Of a DNA stretch of 8,529 nt, positions 1 to 8,529 are shown piece after piece (positions within the stretch are counted from its first letter, which is position 1; each line of letters opens with the position of its first letter). Source of the DNA: Pseudomonadota bacterium (GTDB lineage Bacteria > Pseudomonadota > Gammaproteobacteria > Burkholderiales > SHXO01); the NCBI GenBank assembly GCA_023430065.1, contig JAEZCG010000188.1, forward strand, positions 1-8,529. Reading direction: 5' to 3'. Below the pieces are notes generated by a model that saw only the letters and a list, made by a program, of their open reading frames with translations, was not told the DNA's origin and did not search any database. Both the position numbers and the translations under genes were made by a program.

Positions 1-3000
1 GTGGTGTCGCCGAGCAGGCGGATCAGGCCGACTCTGAAGTATGGGCGCAGCAGCAGGTCACTCTCTCCGGCCCATTCACCCCCGATCTCGACTGCCGGAC
101 TGAGCGTGACATACGTCTCGCTCTGGCTGCGCACATCGAGATTCGCCGCGCCCGCTCCGGACTCGCTGAAACCTTGCAGGCGGACATGGGTCATCGCCGC
201 GTCGACAAGCGGCCGCAGATACCAGGAACGCTGCTCGAAGTCGTGCGATAGACGCAGGCGAGGCGCGATGAAGCTGAGATGCTGGCTGCTCTTCGCCGTG
301 CCGGGTGCGGGAAGCGTGACCGTGCGCCTGCTGTCCAGCCACCCGAGCCCGCCACTGAGCGATGCAGCAAGCGCAGTGGCGCCGAACCGCCCCTTCACTG
401 TCACGCCGGCGTGGACGTGGTCGCCGTCGGTGCTGCTCAGATTTCCCACCTCCAGCCAGCTTCGCTCGTAGCCGAGCGCAAAGCCGAGATGCCACGTCTG
501 GGTGAGTTGCGTTTGCATGCCGCCGGCGAGCTTGAACGCATTGCGTTCGAAGCCGAGATTCTCGGCGGTGCGCTCCTGATGCAGCACATGGCCTCCGATC
601 GTCATCCATCCGCACTCGCCTTCACGAATGAAGCGATAGGCTCCGTCGCGCGATCTGCAGCTCAGCATGGCATCGCCGAACTGCGAACTCGACGTGAGCG
701 CAGCACGCAGGGACGACATGTGGACCTCTGGGCTCAGTTGATCGTAGGCAACCGCCAGGCGGTCCACATCGGCAAGATCGACCAGCGCCTCGACGAGAGG
801 CGCCATGTGGGCAGTGCCGCCGCTGGATTGGATGTCGTTGAGGTGCTGGCCGATACGCGTCTGGTTGCGATTCAGCCCGGCGGGGGCAAAGTCGACGACA
901 TAGGCGAGATCGACGTCCGTCGAACTGGGGTAGAGGAGCCGATAGCCGATCACGGCCGAGGCCGATGCCTGCAGTGCCATGGTGGAATCGATCACGCCGC
1001 CCGCGGCCGAGAGAATGGTCGTCTGGTGTGAACCGGGGACGGCATACCCTGCCTCAACCAGGCCGATGGCGGTCACGCCGGCGAGCGTTGCAGTTCCGGT
1101 GGCGGCGATGCGATCAGCACCGGCGTTGCGCACGTCGAGATCGATACGATAGATGCCCGCTTCGGTCTGCACGATGCTGCCGGCAAGCACCGATGACTGG
1201 ACGAGTTGCTCCGCGCCGGGGGAGAGTATGCCCTCGTTGGTGAGCCGATTGTCCGCACCCAGGTGGATGACTGCTCCCGAGTCGAAGCGGGCGTCCTCCC
1301 TGTTATGGAAGGCGTTGTGTCCGCCGCCGAGATCGACCGAGCCGATCACCACGCCGTGGTTGTCGACTTCGTCGCTTCCGGTCGTCGCCAGAATCGCCTG
1401 GCCGGCGACGCCCGATGCGTTGGTGATCACCCCGTCGTTGTGCAGCCGGTTGTTGGCGCCCTCCAGGATCTTCACGCCGCTGCCGTCACCGCTACCACCT
1501 GCGATGATGCTCAACACCCCGGGTGACCGGTTACGGATGCTCACGATGATGTCGCCCCTGCTGCCGGGCGCATCGCTCTGGGCAAGCAGAGCGGTCGAGC
1601 CGATGCCCGGTGCGATCAAGTGGCCGGTCTGCGTTGCCATCACCGGCGCTGCATCGCCGGTACCACCGCTGGTCCCGGTGAAAGACAGCGGTGTGACGTG
1701 CTCCACCGCCGACGGCGTGCCGTCGGTCGACGCTGCTGCAGCGCCCGATGCACCGGCGAGGACCACGCCACCGCCGCCGCCGATGCTCTGGCTGAGGAAG
1801 GCGACACTGTTCTCTCCGGTGATGAAGACATCGCCGGTGTTCTCCACGCTCTGGATCCCACCGTGACCGCTGCCGCCATCCAGGACCGACAACTGGGCGG
1901 CACCGCCGGAGAGCTGCACCAGACCGCCGCCGCCGCCGACCGATTGCGCGAAGATGCCGACCGAGTGGTTTCCGCTGATGACGATGGTGCCGCTGTTGAC
2001 GACCGTGACATCGCCACCCGAACCGATCGCACCGTCCGAGCCGCCGACGCGCGTCGTGGCTGAAAACGGCACAAGCAATTCGCCAATAGCGGACACCCGC
2101 GTCGAACCACCCCCGCCTCCGACGCTCTGTGCCATGATCCCGATGGAGTTGGCGCCGTTCAGCTCGACGATTGCTGCGTTGTTGACGGTCACGCTGCCGC
2201 CTGTGCCGCCGCTGCCTCCTCCTCCGAGGCGCGTCTCGAGCAACCCCGGATGGTCGGACACCGTGACCGAATCGGAGCCGGCGCCGCCGCCGCCCCCGAT
2301 GGACTGAGCGAATATGCCCGTCGCGCTTGCTCCATTGGCGATCAACAATGCATACGTCATGTTCTCGACGTGTACGGCACCGCCGTTTCCGCCAACACCA
2401 CCGGGGCCTCCTCCCAGGTTGATGCCGACAATGCCCAGGCCGATGCTCAGCGATCTTCCCGCCGTTCCGCCTCCGCCACCGATGGACTGTGCAACGATGG
2501 CGCTGGCATCTCTGCCATGGGTCGTGATTACGCCCTCGTTGGTTACCGCGACTAGTCCCCCCACCCCGCCGGCGCTGCCTCCGACACCCATGCCGACCGT
2601 CGGCACACCCATGACCAGAGCGCTGCCGGCCGTTCCGCCTCCACCACCAACCGATTGCGCGAAAATCCCATGGGCCTGATCGCCCCAGGTCGTGATGCTT
2701 CCTGCAGCGCGATTGACGATGCCCACGTCTCCGCCGTTGCCGGCGCTTCCCGGCTTGCCGCCGAGGACGAAGAGCAGGCCGATCGCTTCCCCGCCACCGC
2801 CACCTTGCGCCTCGTCCACGTCCTGCTGCTGGTCACCGCCGCCTCCGCCGATGGACATGGCGGAGATCGCCGATGAAAACATTCCCGTCGTCTCGAGCTG
2901 GCCTTCATTATCGACCGTCACCACGCCGCCCGAACCGGAACTGCCTGCATCGCCGCCGATGTCAATGAGCGCCAGCGAGGCCTTGCTCGACCCGCCGCCG

Positions 3001-6000
3001 CCACCGATCGACTGCGCGAAGATCGCCTCGGCGCTATCGCCCTGCGTGAGGATATCGCCGGTATTCGTCACCGTTACGTTGCCACCTGAGCCGCCGCTGC
3101 CGCCGATACCGCCGTATGTGATACCACGCGGCAGCAGGGTAAGGCCGAAGGTGGTCTTCGTGCCGCCTGCAACCGCGCCGCCCCCACCACCGATGGATTG
3201 CGCGTAGACGGCGCGCGCCCCCTTGCCTGACGTCCAGAGCCACCCATCATTGTCGACGACGACCTCGCCTCCGTTACCCTGCGCGCCGCCGGAGCCACCC
3301 AGACACAAGACCGCGCCGCATGCGCCGCCGCTGCCCGGCGGGGGGGCCTCCGGGTCGACGAGCTGCAATTCGCTCAGACCGCCACCGCCTCCGATGCTTT
3401 GCGCCAGGATGCCGAACGAGTCGCCGCCCATGGTTCTCAAGCCGCCGCTGTTGAGGACCCGCACCTCGCTGCCATCCCCGGATGCGCCACCCCGCCCGCC
3501 GATGCTGAGCGTCCCCAGCAGCCCGCTGTTTGCCATCCCGCCGATCCCCCCGCCGCCTCCGATGCTCTGCGCGGTGATCGCCGGTGCGCTCGCCGGCAGA
3601 ACGAAGCCCATCTCGGGAAACAGGTTGGCCAGTAAGTCGGGCAACTGCGCCCCGACGTCCACGACGAGATCGGTCGCATGCGTGACGATCGTTCCGGAGT
3701 TGGTCACGATGACTTTATCGGCCGACCCGCTGCCTCCACCCGCTCCACCGAGCGTGATGGAAAACTTCTTCGTGAACGAGGCGTTGTCGATCGTGAGACC
3801 CTCGATCGTTGCGACGTAGTCGACGATGTCGTGCCCGGCGATCGTCGGGGCCACGCCGGCTACACTGGTAGCGGCATTACCGCCATTGCCGCCACCGTGG
3901 CCGATGGACTGCGCCTGTATGCCGGCCGCGTTCAACCCGCTGGTTTCGATCCAGGCGTGGTTGGAGACGTTGACCTTTCCGCCGTCGTTGCCATCGCCAC
4001 CGGAACCGCCGATGGCTACTTTTCCGGTGTAGACGGGTAGCTCGCCCTTGACGCCCTGGCTCGGGTCGGCCTTGATAGGCCGCGAGAAAAAGCCTTCTTT
4101 CCTGCACACTAGCGAAGCCGTGCCCAGCGGCGGGTGGCATCGCAACCCGAGAGCCAGGGAAAAGGCATTGGCATTGCCGCCGTCGCCGCCGCCGCCGCCA
4201 ATGGACTCGGCGACGATGCCCTTCGAACCCACGCCGGCAGTCCGGATGCTGCCGTGGTTGCTGATGATGACTTCACCACCGAGATTTCCGCTTCCACCAA
4301 AGCTCCCGAGGGCAAACGTGCCGCTCCACTTCTGGCCCTCTGAATTCGAGTTGGCGATCACGGCGCCGGCGATCGCATCACCACCGCTTCCGCCCCCGCC
4401 GCCGATCGATTGCGCGTAGATGCCGTGGGAAGCATGGCCGGTGGTGGAGATCGCGCCGGCATTGACCGTTTCGACCGACTTTCCGACTGCGCCCGTCCCG
4501 CCGACCCCTCCCACGGTAAGGGCGACATTCACGTCCTTGCTCTTTGAACTCTGCCCGGCGTTGTCGAACAGGCCCGCTATCGACAACCCCCCATCCCCGC
4601 CGCCGCCGCCGGTACTGGTCGCCTGGATGCCATGCGACTGATAGCCTGCGGTGGTGATGGAGCTTCCGATGAGGGTTTCGACGTAGACCTTCTCCCCGGC
4701 GACACCGCCGTCGCTGCCGCGACCGCCGACCGAGAGGTTGAAATCGATGGACGTCTCCGTCGCGGGCACCATATCGAAGGCGCCTACGAACGACGCGCCG
4801 CCGGCCCCTCCACCGCCTCCCACACTCTGGGCAAATATGCCCTTGGCCATGTCTCCCGTCGTCACGATCACGCCATCGGCGAGGACAGTGACATCGTCTG
4901 CATGACCGCCGGTTCCGCCCTCACCGCCGACGTTCAATGCGAATGACTTCACGTTGGCGGTGACGGAAGGATCCAACCCGACGCTCAGACCGCCCGCGCC
5001 ACCGCCATCGCCCACGCTCTCTGCGAAAATGCCGTGTGCATTCTCACCGTGAGTTCGAATGGTGGATGCCGCGCCCGAAGCACCGGCCGCACAGCTCCCG
5101 TCGGCGCCGATCAGACAGGCTTTCACCGCGACTGCACCGCCGCTGCCACCTGTGCCTCCGCTGCCTCCGACATTCAGTGCGCCGTTGAACTTGCCACCGC
5201 CGCCGCCGGCGATGCCGACGGCACCGACACCTCCGCCGCCGCCCAGACTCTGCGCGAAGAGCCCGTGCGAATCGTCACCATAGGTGGTGATGAGGTCGGA
5301 GCTGCTGTAGAGATCGACTTGGCCCGCGCTGCCCCCGCCACCGCCGGAACTGCCGAGCTTGCTGCTGAGGTTGCCGGTTACGTTGACCGACTTGGATCCA
5401 CCGCCGGCGATGTTGACGCCGCCGAAACCGCCGCCGCCGCCCAGGCTCTGCGCGACGATCGCCGAAGAGCGATCGCCGCTGGTGGTAATGGCCATGTGTG
5501 CACTGTGGAGCGTTGCCGCGGCGCCCGCACCGCCCGTCGTATCTTCGCCGCCCAGCACGCTGTCGACATTGCCCGTCACGTTGACGGTGGCGGCGCCGCC
5601 TCCGGTGATACTGATCGCGCCGACGCCGCCACCGCCGCCCTGACTCTGGGCCAGCAACCCGAACGAGTCGGCTTTCCTGGTAGTCACCTGACCTGCATGG
5701 CCCGAGAGTTTCACCGATCCGGCATTGCCGCCGGTTCCGCCCGTGCTGCCCAGGATGTTTTCGATGTTGCCGCTCACGTTGACGTTACCGCTGCCGCCGC
5801 CGGTGATGTTGACGCCACCGAAACCGCCGCCGCCACCCGCGCTCCGCGCGACCACGCCATGTGCGCGCGCCTCGTAGGTGTCGACCGTGGTGCCAACGCT
5901 CGTGAGCGTGACGTCGTTGCCACTGCCACCTGCCCCGCCGCTGCCCCCCAGCACGCTGCTCAGGTTGCCTGTCACATTGACCGTGCCGGCTCCGCCCCCG

Positions 6001-8529
6001 GCGATGTTGACCGCGCCGATTCCGCCGCCGCCACCCTCGCTCTCGGCCAGCACGCCGTGCGCGTCGCTGCCGTGCGTCGTGATCACGCCATGGAAATCGC
6101 GCAGATCGACCGGGCCGGCATCGCCGCCAAGGCCACCAGAGCTGCCCAATCCGCTGCTGACGTTGCCGCTCACGCTGACCGACCCGGCACCGCCGCCGGC
6201 GATGTTGACACCGCCGAAACCACCCCCGCCGCCTACGCTCTGCGCCACGACGGCGTGGGAGCGGCTGCCGAACGTCTCCGCCGTAGTGTTCTCGCTTCGC
6301 AGGATGACGATCGCATTGCTGTCACCGCCAGTTCCGCCGGTGCTGCCCAGTGCGCTGCCTACGTTGCCGACCACGCTGACCGTCCCCGCACCGCCCCCTG
6401 CGACGTTCACGGCCGCAACGCCGCCTCCGCCACCTGCGCTCTGCGCGAGCAGCGCGTACGATTCCTCGCCGTGCGTAGTGACCTGGTCGGAAGTGCTGAA
6501 GATCTGTACGAACCCGGCGTTGCCGCCAGCGCCACCGGAGCTGCCCAGGGCGCTGCTCAGGTTGCCGTTCACGGCAACGGCGCCGGCACCGCCCGCCGCG
6601 ATATTGACCCCGCCGAAACCGCCGCCCCCGCCTGCGCTTTGCGCGACCACGCCGTGCGAGCTCGCACCGAAGGTCTCGACCACCATGCTCAGGCTGTTGA
6701 GTGTGGCGTCCTTGCCGGAGCCGCCACTGCCGCCCTGACTGCCCATCACGCTGCCGACATTGGCGTTCACGCTGACCGAGCCTGCACCACCGGCCACGAT
6801 GTTGACGCCACCGAAACCGCCACCGCCCCCTTCGCTCTGCGCCAGCATTCCATAGGCTTCGTCACCCTGCGTGGTGATGCTGCCGAACTCGCTGACCAGT
6901 GCCACGGATCCGCCGTCGCCACCGGGGCCGCCCGAACTGCCCAGAAGCGCATCCACGTTGGCGCTCACGTTGAACGCGCCGCCTCCGCTCGCGGCTAGGC
7001 TGAAGGTGCTCCAGCCGCCGCCACCGCCTGCGCTTTGCGCCACGACGCCATGAGCATCGGCACCCTGCGTGACAACCGTATCCAGCGTGTTCCTGACGAT
7101 AACCGAACCTCCGTCCCCGCCTCCGCCGCCGCGTCCTCCAAGCGTCAACGCGATTCCGCCGACACCGCCGCCAGCGCCCGCTATGTTGAAGCCGCCACTA
7201 CCGCCTCCACCGCCTTGGCTCTGAGCGAGCAGGCCGGCCGATCCGGTGCCCGACGTCTCGATCACGCCCGAGACCGTGACATCGACATCCCCCCCATCGC
7301 CTCCGGCGCCACCCGTGCCGCCGTAGGCAATCGCTACGCCGACGCCGTCACTGCCGGCGCCCGAAATGCTGAAGCCGCCGTCGCCCCCACCACCTCCCAC
7401 ACTCTGGGCAAACAGGCCGATGGCGTCGTTTCCTTCGCTGGTGATGTGACCGGTGCTGTCCACGCGCACCCGCCCGCCGCTGCCGCCATCACCTCCGCTA
7501 CCACCGACAGCAGCGCTGATGGATCCGCCAATCCCGCCGGTAAGCGTGACGGCGTAGCCGCCGCTGCCGCCACCGCCGCCGATGCTCTGCGCCCGGATTC
7601 CGTCAGCGAACCACCCTTTGGTCGCGACGCCGGCGTCGTTCGTGACCTCCACCTCTCCACCGTCGCCGCCGCTGCCACCGGAACCACCCAACGAGAGGCC
7701 GGCCCAAGCGCTCAGGCTGACGCCTCCTCCGGCGCTTCCGCCGCCGCCGCCCACGCTTTGCGCCCGGATCCCAACCGATTGCTGCCCCGATGTTTCGAGA
7801 TCGGCGAAATTCTCCACCGTGACCTTGCTGCCGCTGCCTCCAGCGGCTCCTGAACCTCCCAACGAGAAGATCACACCGCCGCCTTCGCCACCATCGCCAC
7901 CACCACCGCCGATGCTCTGCGCAAGGATGGCATCGGAGAATTGATTGGCCCAACCGGCCTGCGCACCGGTGGTGATGGCCCCATGGTTGAGGATCGTCAC
8001 CGCGCCGCCGCTGCCGGCGCTGTTTCCGTTGCCGCCGAAGCCCAGGAGGCCGCTCCCCGCCCCACCAGTCCCCGCAAACCCGCCTATGCTCTGGGCAAAA
8101 ATGCCGCGAGCATTGTCACTGCCGATCGAGATGAGTCCGTCGTTCTGCACGAGGACATTGCCGGCGGGACCACTCCCTACAGCAGCGCCCCCGGAGCCAG
8201 CTATTCCGTCTCCGCTGCCGCCGTCTCCACCCGCTCCACCCAGGCTCTGCGCGCGGATCCCGTATGCGCTCTTGCCGTTGGTCGTGATGGAGTCGGCGCT
8301 GATCACGGTCACGGAACTGGACGCACCACCATGCCCGCCGTCGCCGCCCACTCCTGCGGCCCCGCTGCCAAACCCGCCATCCCCACCTTGCGCGCCTCTG
8401 CTCAGAGCGGCAATGCCGTGTGCTGAAACTCCGTGGGTCTCGATCGAGCCCCGGCTCTCGATCGTGACCCCACCCCCGGCACCGCCGATCCTCCCGTCGC
8501 CGCCTATGCCGGCGGCACCTGAACCAGCG
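1..8529 (-). CDS. Giant glycine-rich autotransporter (type Va secreted surface protein), partial at both ends
   Basis: One minus-strand frame runs through the entire window: 2842 codons, no stop, no start or end visible. In order the product has a glycine-rich repetitive passenger (residues about 1-2320), a C-terminal passenger segment with degenerate beta-helix-like repeats (about 2325-2551), a linker with LNRNQTRIGQHLNDI and AYDQLSPEVH (about 2552-2638), and the first ~200 residues of an autotransporter barrel. In this family the N-terminal signal peptide directs Sec export and the C-terminal barrel inserts in the outer membrane, so that the passenger is exposed or released outside. The signal peptide and the final aromatic residue of the barrel lie outside the window. 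Total length must exceed 2842 residues, which is large for the family. Adhesion or biofilm formation is the likely role but is inferred; I see no protease, lipase or lectin motif. The frame is intact, so this is not a pseudogene within the window. No specific named homologue is recognised. Confidence 0.95.
3..611 (-). other. Autotransporter beta-barrel translocator domain, C-terminally cut by window edge
   Basis: Residues about 2640-2842 show successive amphipathic strands: GWMTIGGHVLHQ, NAFKLAGGMQTQL, TWHLGFALGYERSWL, DHVHAGVTVKGRF, LAASLSGGLGWLDSRR, SFIAPRLRLSHDFE, WYLRPLVDAAMTHVRL, ETYVTLSPAVEIGGEW and LLLRPYFRVGLIRLLG. Alternating hydrophobic residues, girdle aromatics and short polar turns match the 12-stranded barrel of the autotransporter family, usually about 260-280 residues. 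Roughly nine to ten strands are visible, so some 60-80 residues, including the final aromatic residue recognised by the BAM complex, should lie below base 1. Codon use and frame are continuous with the passenger. Confidence 0.92.
612..875 (-). other. Passenger-barrel linker with AYDQLSPEVH and a CX14C pair
   Basis: LNRNQTRIGQHLNDI (831-875) is followed by a segment including PLVEALVDLADVDRL and then AYDQLSPEVHM (717-749). The Asn-Gln...Leu helix followed by a YDQLSPE-type motif is characteristic of the region just upstream of autotransporter barrels. It ends with CRSRDGAYRFIREGECGW (cysteine codons at 657 and 612), a closely spaced cysteine pair also familiar at this position in related proteins. 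The linker is expected to occupy the barrel pore after secretion; that is family knowledge. Confidence 0.85.
876..1560 (-). other. C-terminal passenger segment, degenerate beta-helix-like repeats
   Basis: After the last marker the glycine runs stop. The protein continues with Asn/Gly-punctuated beta-type repeats: NNRLHNDGVI, then LGGGHNAFHN (1302-1331), GAVIHLGADNRLTNEGILSPG, an IVQTEAGIYRIDLD stretch and ADRIAATGTATLAG (about 1077-1118). In autotransporters this part directly precedes the barrel, and the sequence pattern (xNxFxNxG, LxxGxxNxLxNxGxLSPG, then YxIDxDxxxADRIxxTGxAxLxG) is very commonly seen there. It often nucleates folding of the passenger outside the cell (autochaperone role); that role is inferred for this protein. 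An RGD tripeptide sits at 1551-1559. Confidence 0.85.
3303..3320 (-). other. Cysteine pair 3 in the passenger (CX4C)
   Basis: The sequence CGAVLC (residues 1737-1742) lies in the unit between markers 3396 and 3195, just before a GGSGG block and just after a proline run (EAPPPGSGG). The spacing would allow a tight disulfide loop at the edge of the repeat stack. No metal-binding or redox motif is evident. Confidence 0.65.
3576..3674 (-). other. Non-glycine insert 2, hydrophobic-acidic segment
   Basis: The 114-residue unit between markers 3906 and 3564, the longest in the array, ends with about 33 residues (1619-1651) that break the repeat plan. They begin TDLVVDVGAQLPDLLANLF and end VLPASAPAI just before the AQSIGGGGG marker. 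The segment is rich in Leu, Val, Asp and Pro and nearly lacks glycine, so it may be helical or form a capping loop. It holds the only TTA leucine codon in the visible frame (3633). An additional unusual stretch of the same unit, with YVATIEGLTI and SFTKKFSITL, lies at about 3740-3830. Confidence 0.65.
4023..4142 (-). other. Non-glycine insert 1 with cysteine pair 2 (CX10C)
   Basis: The 99-residue unit between markers 4203 and 3906 contains about 40 residues (1463-1502) unlike the rest of the passenger. It starts RCHPPLGTASLVCRKEGFF, continues with Lys, Pro and Asp rich sequence, and ends near GELPVYTG. It carries two cysteines (codons at 4137 and 4104), several basic residues and few glycines. 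Two CTA leucine codons fall here (4110 and 4038), a codon hardly used elsewhere in the frame. The reading frame is kept. It probably forms a loop projecting from the repeat stack; function unknown. Confidence 0.7.
5091..5117 (-). other. Cysteine pair 1 in the passenger (CX7C)
   Basis: The sequence CLIGADGSC (residues 1138-1146) sits in the unit between markers 5247 and 5016. That unit is 77 residues long, about 11 longer than the preceding regular units. The sequence replaces part of the alternating segment that precedes the next marker. Two cysteines this close could form a small disulfide-closed loop after export; that is inference. Confidence 0.7.
5247..7040 (-). repeat. Regular 198-bp (66-residue) tandem core of the passenger
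   Basis: Ten consecutive marker serines (7032 down to 5247) define nine units. Eight are exactly 198 bp and one, 6438 to 6237, is 201 bp. The units share the marker, then usually GGVNI or GAVNI followed by AGGGAGxVxVxGN, a short xSxLG segment and GGxGGxxG. They alternate between two kinds. Units starting at 6636, 6237, 5841 and 5445 begin VA[QR]S, carry FGGVNI and end in a TTHG, TTYG or TTRK type sequence. Units starting at 6438, 6039 and 5643 begin LA[QE]S, carry AAVNV, GAVNI or GAISI, and end in varied sequences such as AETFG, VDTYE or ITTSG. The plus-strand complement of the VNI codons in the FGGVNI units starts at 5409, 5805, 6201 and 6600, i.e. 396-399 bp apart, which shows the dimeric period in the DNA too. 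Confidence 0.85.

Larger units (their letters stand above)
1560..8528 (-). repeat. Passenger: about 36 degenerate AQS-IGGGGG repeats
   Basis: Each unit has the same plan: a marker close to [FVL]AQS[IVLA]GGGGGxGG, a variable stretch, a second glycine block such as GGSGGxGGxGG, then an alternating segment like VxVxNxGxIxTxGxxAxGI leading into the next marker. The serine codon of the marker starts at 8400, 8244, 8088, 7914, 7755, 7584, 7401, 7218, 7032, 6834, 6636, 6438, 6237, 6039, 5841, 5643, 5445, 5247, 5016, 4824, 4614, 4407, 4203, 3906, 3564, 3396, 3195, 3009, 2853, 2652, 2484, 2301, 2124, 1941, 1785 and 1575. Spacing is mostly 52-70 residues, with exceptions of 77, 99 and 114. The first copy (ALSRGAQGG) and the last two (LSQSIGGGGG, LAQSDAPGS) are the most eroded. 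Alternating hydrophobic residues next to Asn/Gly/Thr turns suggest a stacked beta-solenoid with glycine-rich loops; this is inference. The array continues beyond the window, because the tail of another unit lies at 8528-8463. Confidence 0.9.

Noticed and set aside
1..471. Plus-strand and other-frame ORFs over the barrel end, and many proline-rich ORFs across the window
   Set aside because: They overlap the minus-strand frame that encodes a coherent barrel and passenger. Their proline-rich or arginine-rich products are the expected reading of GCC/GGC-rich repeats in wrong frames.
5034..6998. Plus-strand ORF of 654 codons as a real gene
   Set aside because: Its product is a low-complexity Ala/Asp/Arg-rich repeat with no domain, it begins at a GTG with no evident ribosome-binding site, and it lies exactly antisense to the recognisable repeat core of the autotransporter.
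5247..7040. CRISPR array or non-coding satellite, suggested by regular 198-bp spacing
   Set aside because: The units are much longer than CRISPR repeat-spacer units, diverge at the DNA level, differ by multiples of three and keep the reading frame; this is a coding protein repeat.
7240..7320. RTX calcium-binding nonapeptides, suggested by GGDGGDVDV-like stretches
   Set aside because: No run of nine-residue GGxGxDxUx repeats follows, the hydrophobic position does not fit, and the protein carries a type V barrel rather than a type I secretion signal.
1560..8528. Mycobacterial PE_PGRS protein, suggested by GGxGG repeats
   Set aside because: The same frame ends in a YDQLSPE linker and an outer-membrane beta-barrel, which belong to Gram-negative autotransporters. 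The AQSIGGGGG marker with about 60-residue spacing is also not the PGRS pattern.
1..8529. Promoter, terminator, RNA gene or a second gene
   Set aside because: The coding frame fills the whole window, so there is no intergenic space. I saw no tRNA or rRNA-like sequence, transposase or inverted-repeat mobile element.

Overview
The whole window lies inside one gene on the minus strand. It is the passenger domain and most of the outer-membrane beta-barrel of a giant type V (autotransporter) secreted surface protein. Read from the high-coordinate end towards base 1, one frame (plus-strand positions 3-5, 6-8 ... 8526-8528) is open without a stop for 2842 codons and leaves the window at both ends. 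I checked it codon by codon. The start codon, signal peptide and any upstream regulation lie beyond base 8529. The last barrel strands and the stop codon lie below base 1. Residue numbers used here count from the first complete codon visible (8526-8528 = residue 1).

Layout, in protein order (high to low coordinates): (1) about 8528-1575, glycine-rich passenger of about 36 imperfect repeats, each marked by a motif close to AQS[IVLA]GGGGG and spaced 52-114 residues apart. (2) Within it, 7032-5247 is a very regular array of nine units of 66 residues (198 bp), with one of 67, arranged as an alternating two-unit pattern. (3) 5117-3303 is a looser region with longer units, two non-glycine inserts and three closely spaced cysteine pairs. 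(4) About 1560-876, the C-terminal passenger segment, with degenerate beta-helix-like repeats and no long glycine runs. (5) About 875-612, the linker region with the AYDQLSPEVH motif and a cysteine pair. (6) 611-3, about 203 residues of the autotransporter beta-barrel, cut by the window edge.

The DNA is strongly GC-rich. The coding strand is G-rich because glycine is the dominant residue. Such proteins are typical of GC-rich Proteobacteria (Burkholderiales, Xanthomonadales and Rhizobiales among others); nothing here fixes the genus. By family knowledge the barrel inserts in the outer membrane through the BAM machinery and displays the passenger outside the cell. An adhesin or biofilm role is the usual guess but no binding domain is recognisable.

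No other gene, RNA gene, insertion sequence, CRISPR array, promoter or terminator can be supported, and there is no intergenic DNA. The numerous plus-strand and other-frame ORFs, including a 654-codon one at 5034-6998, are shadows of this one gene. I see no undescribed multi-gene system; the points of interest are the internal architecture and apparent evolution of this one protein.
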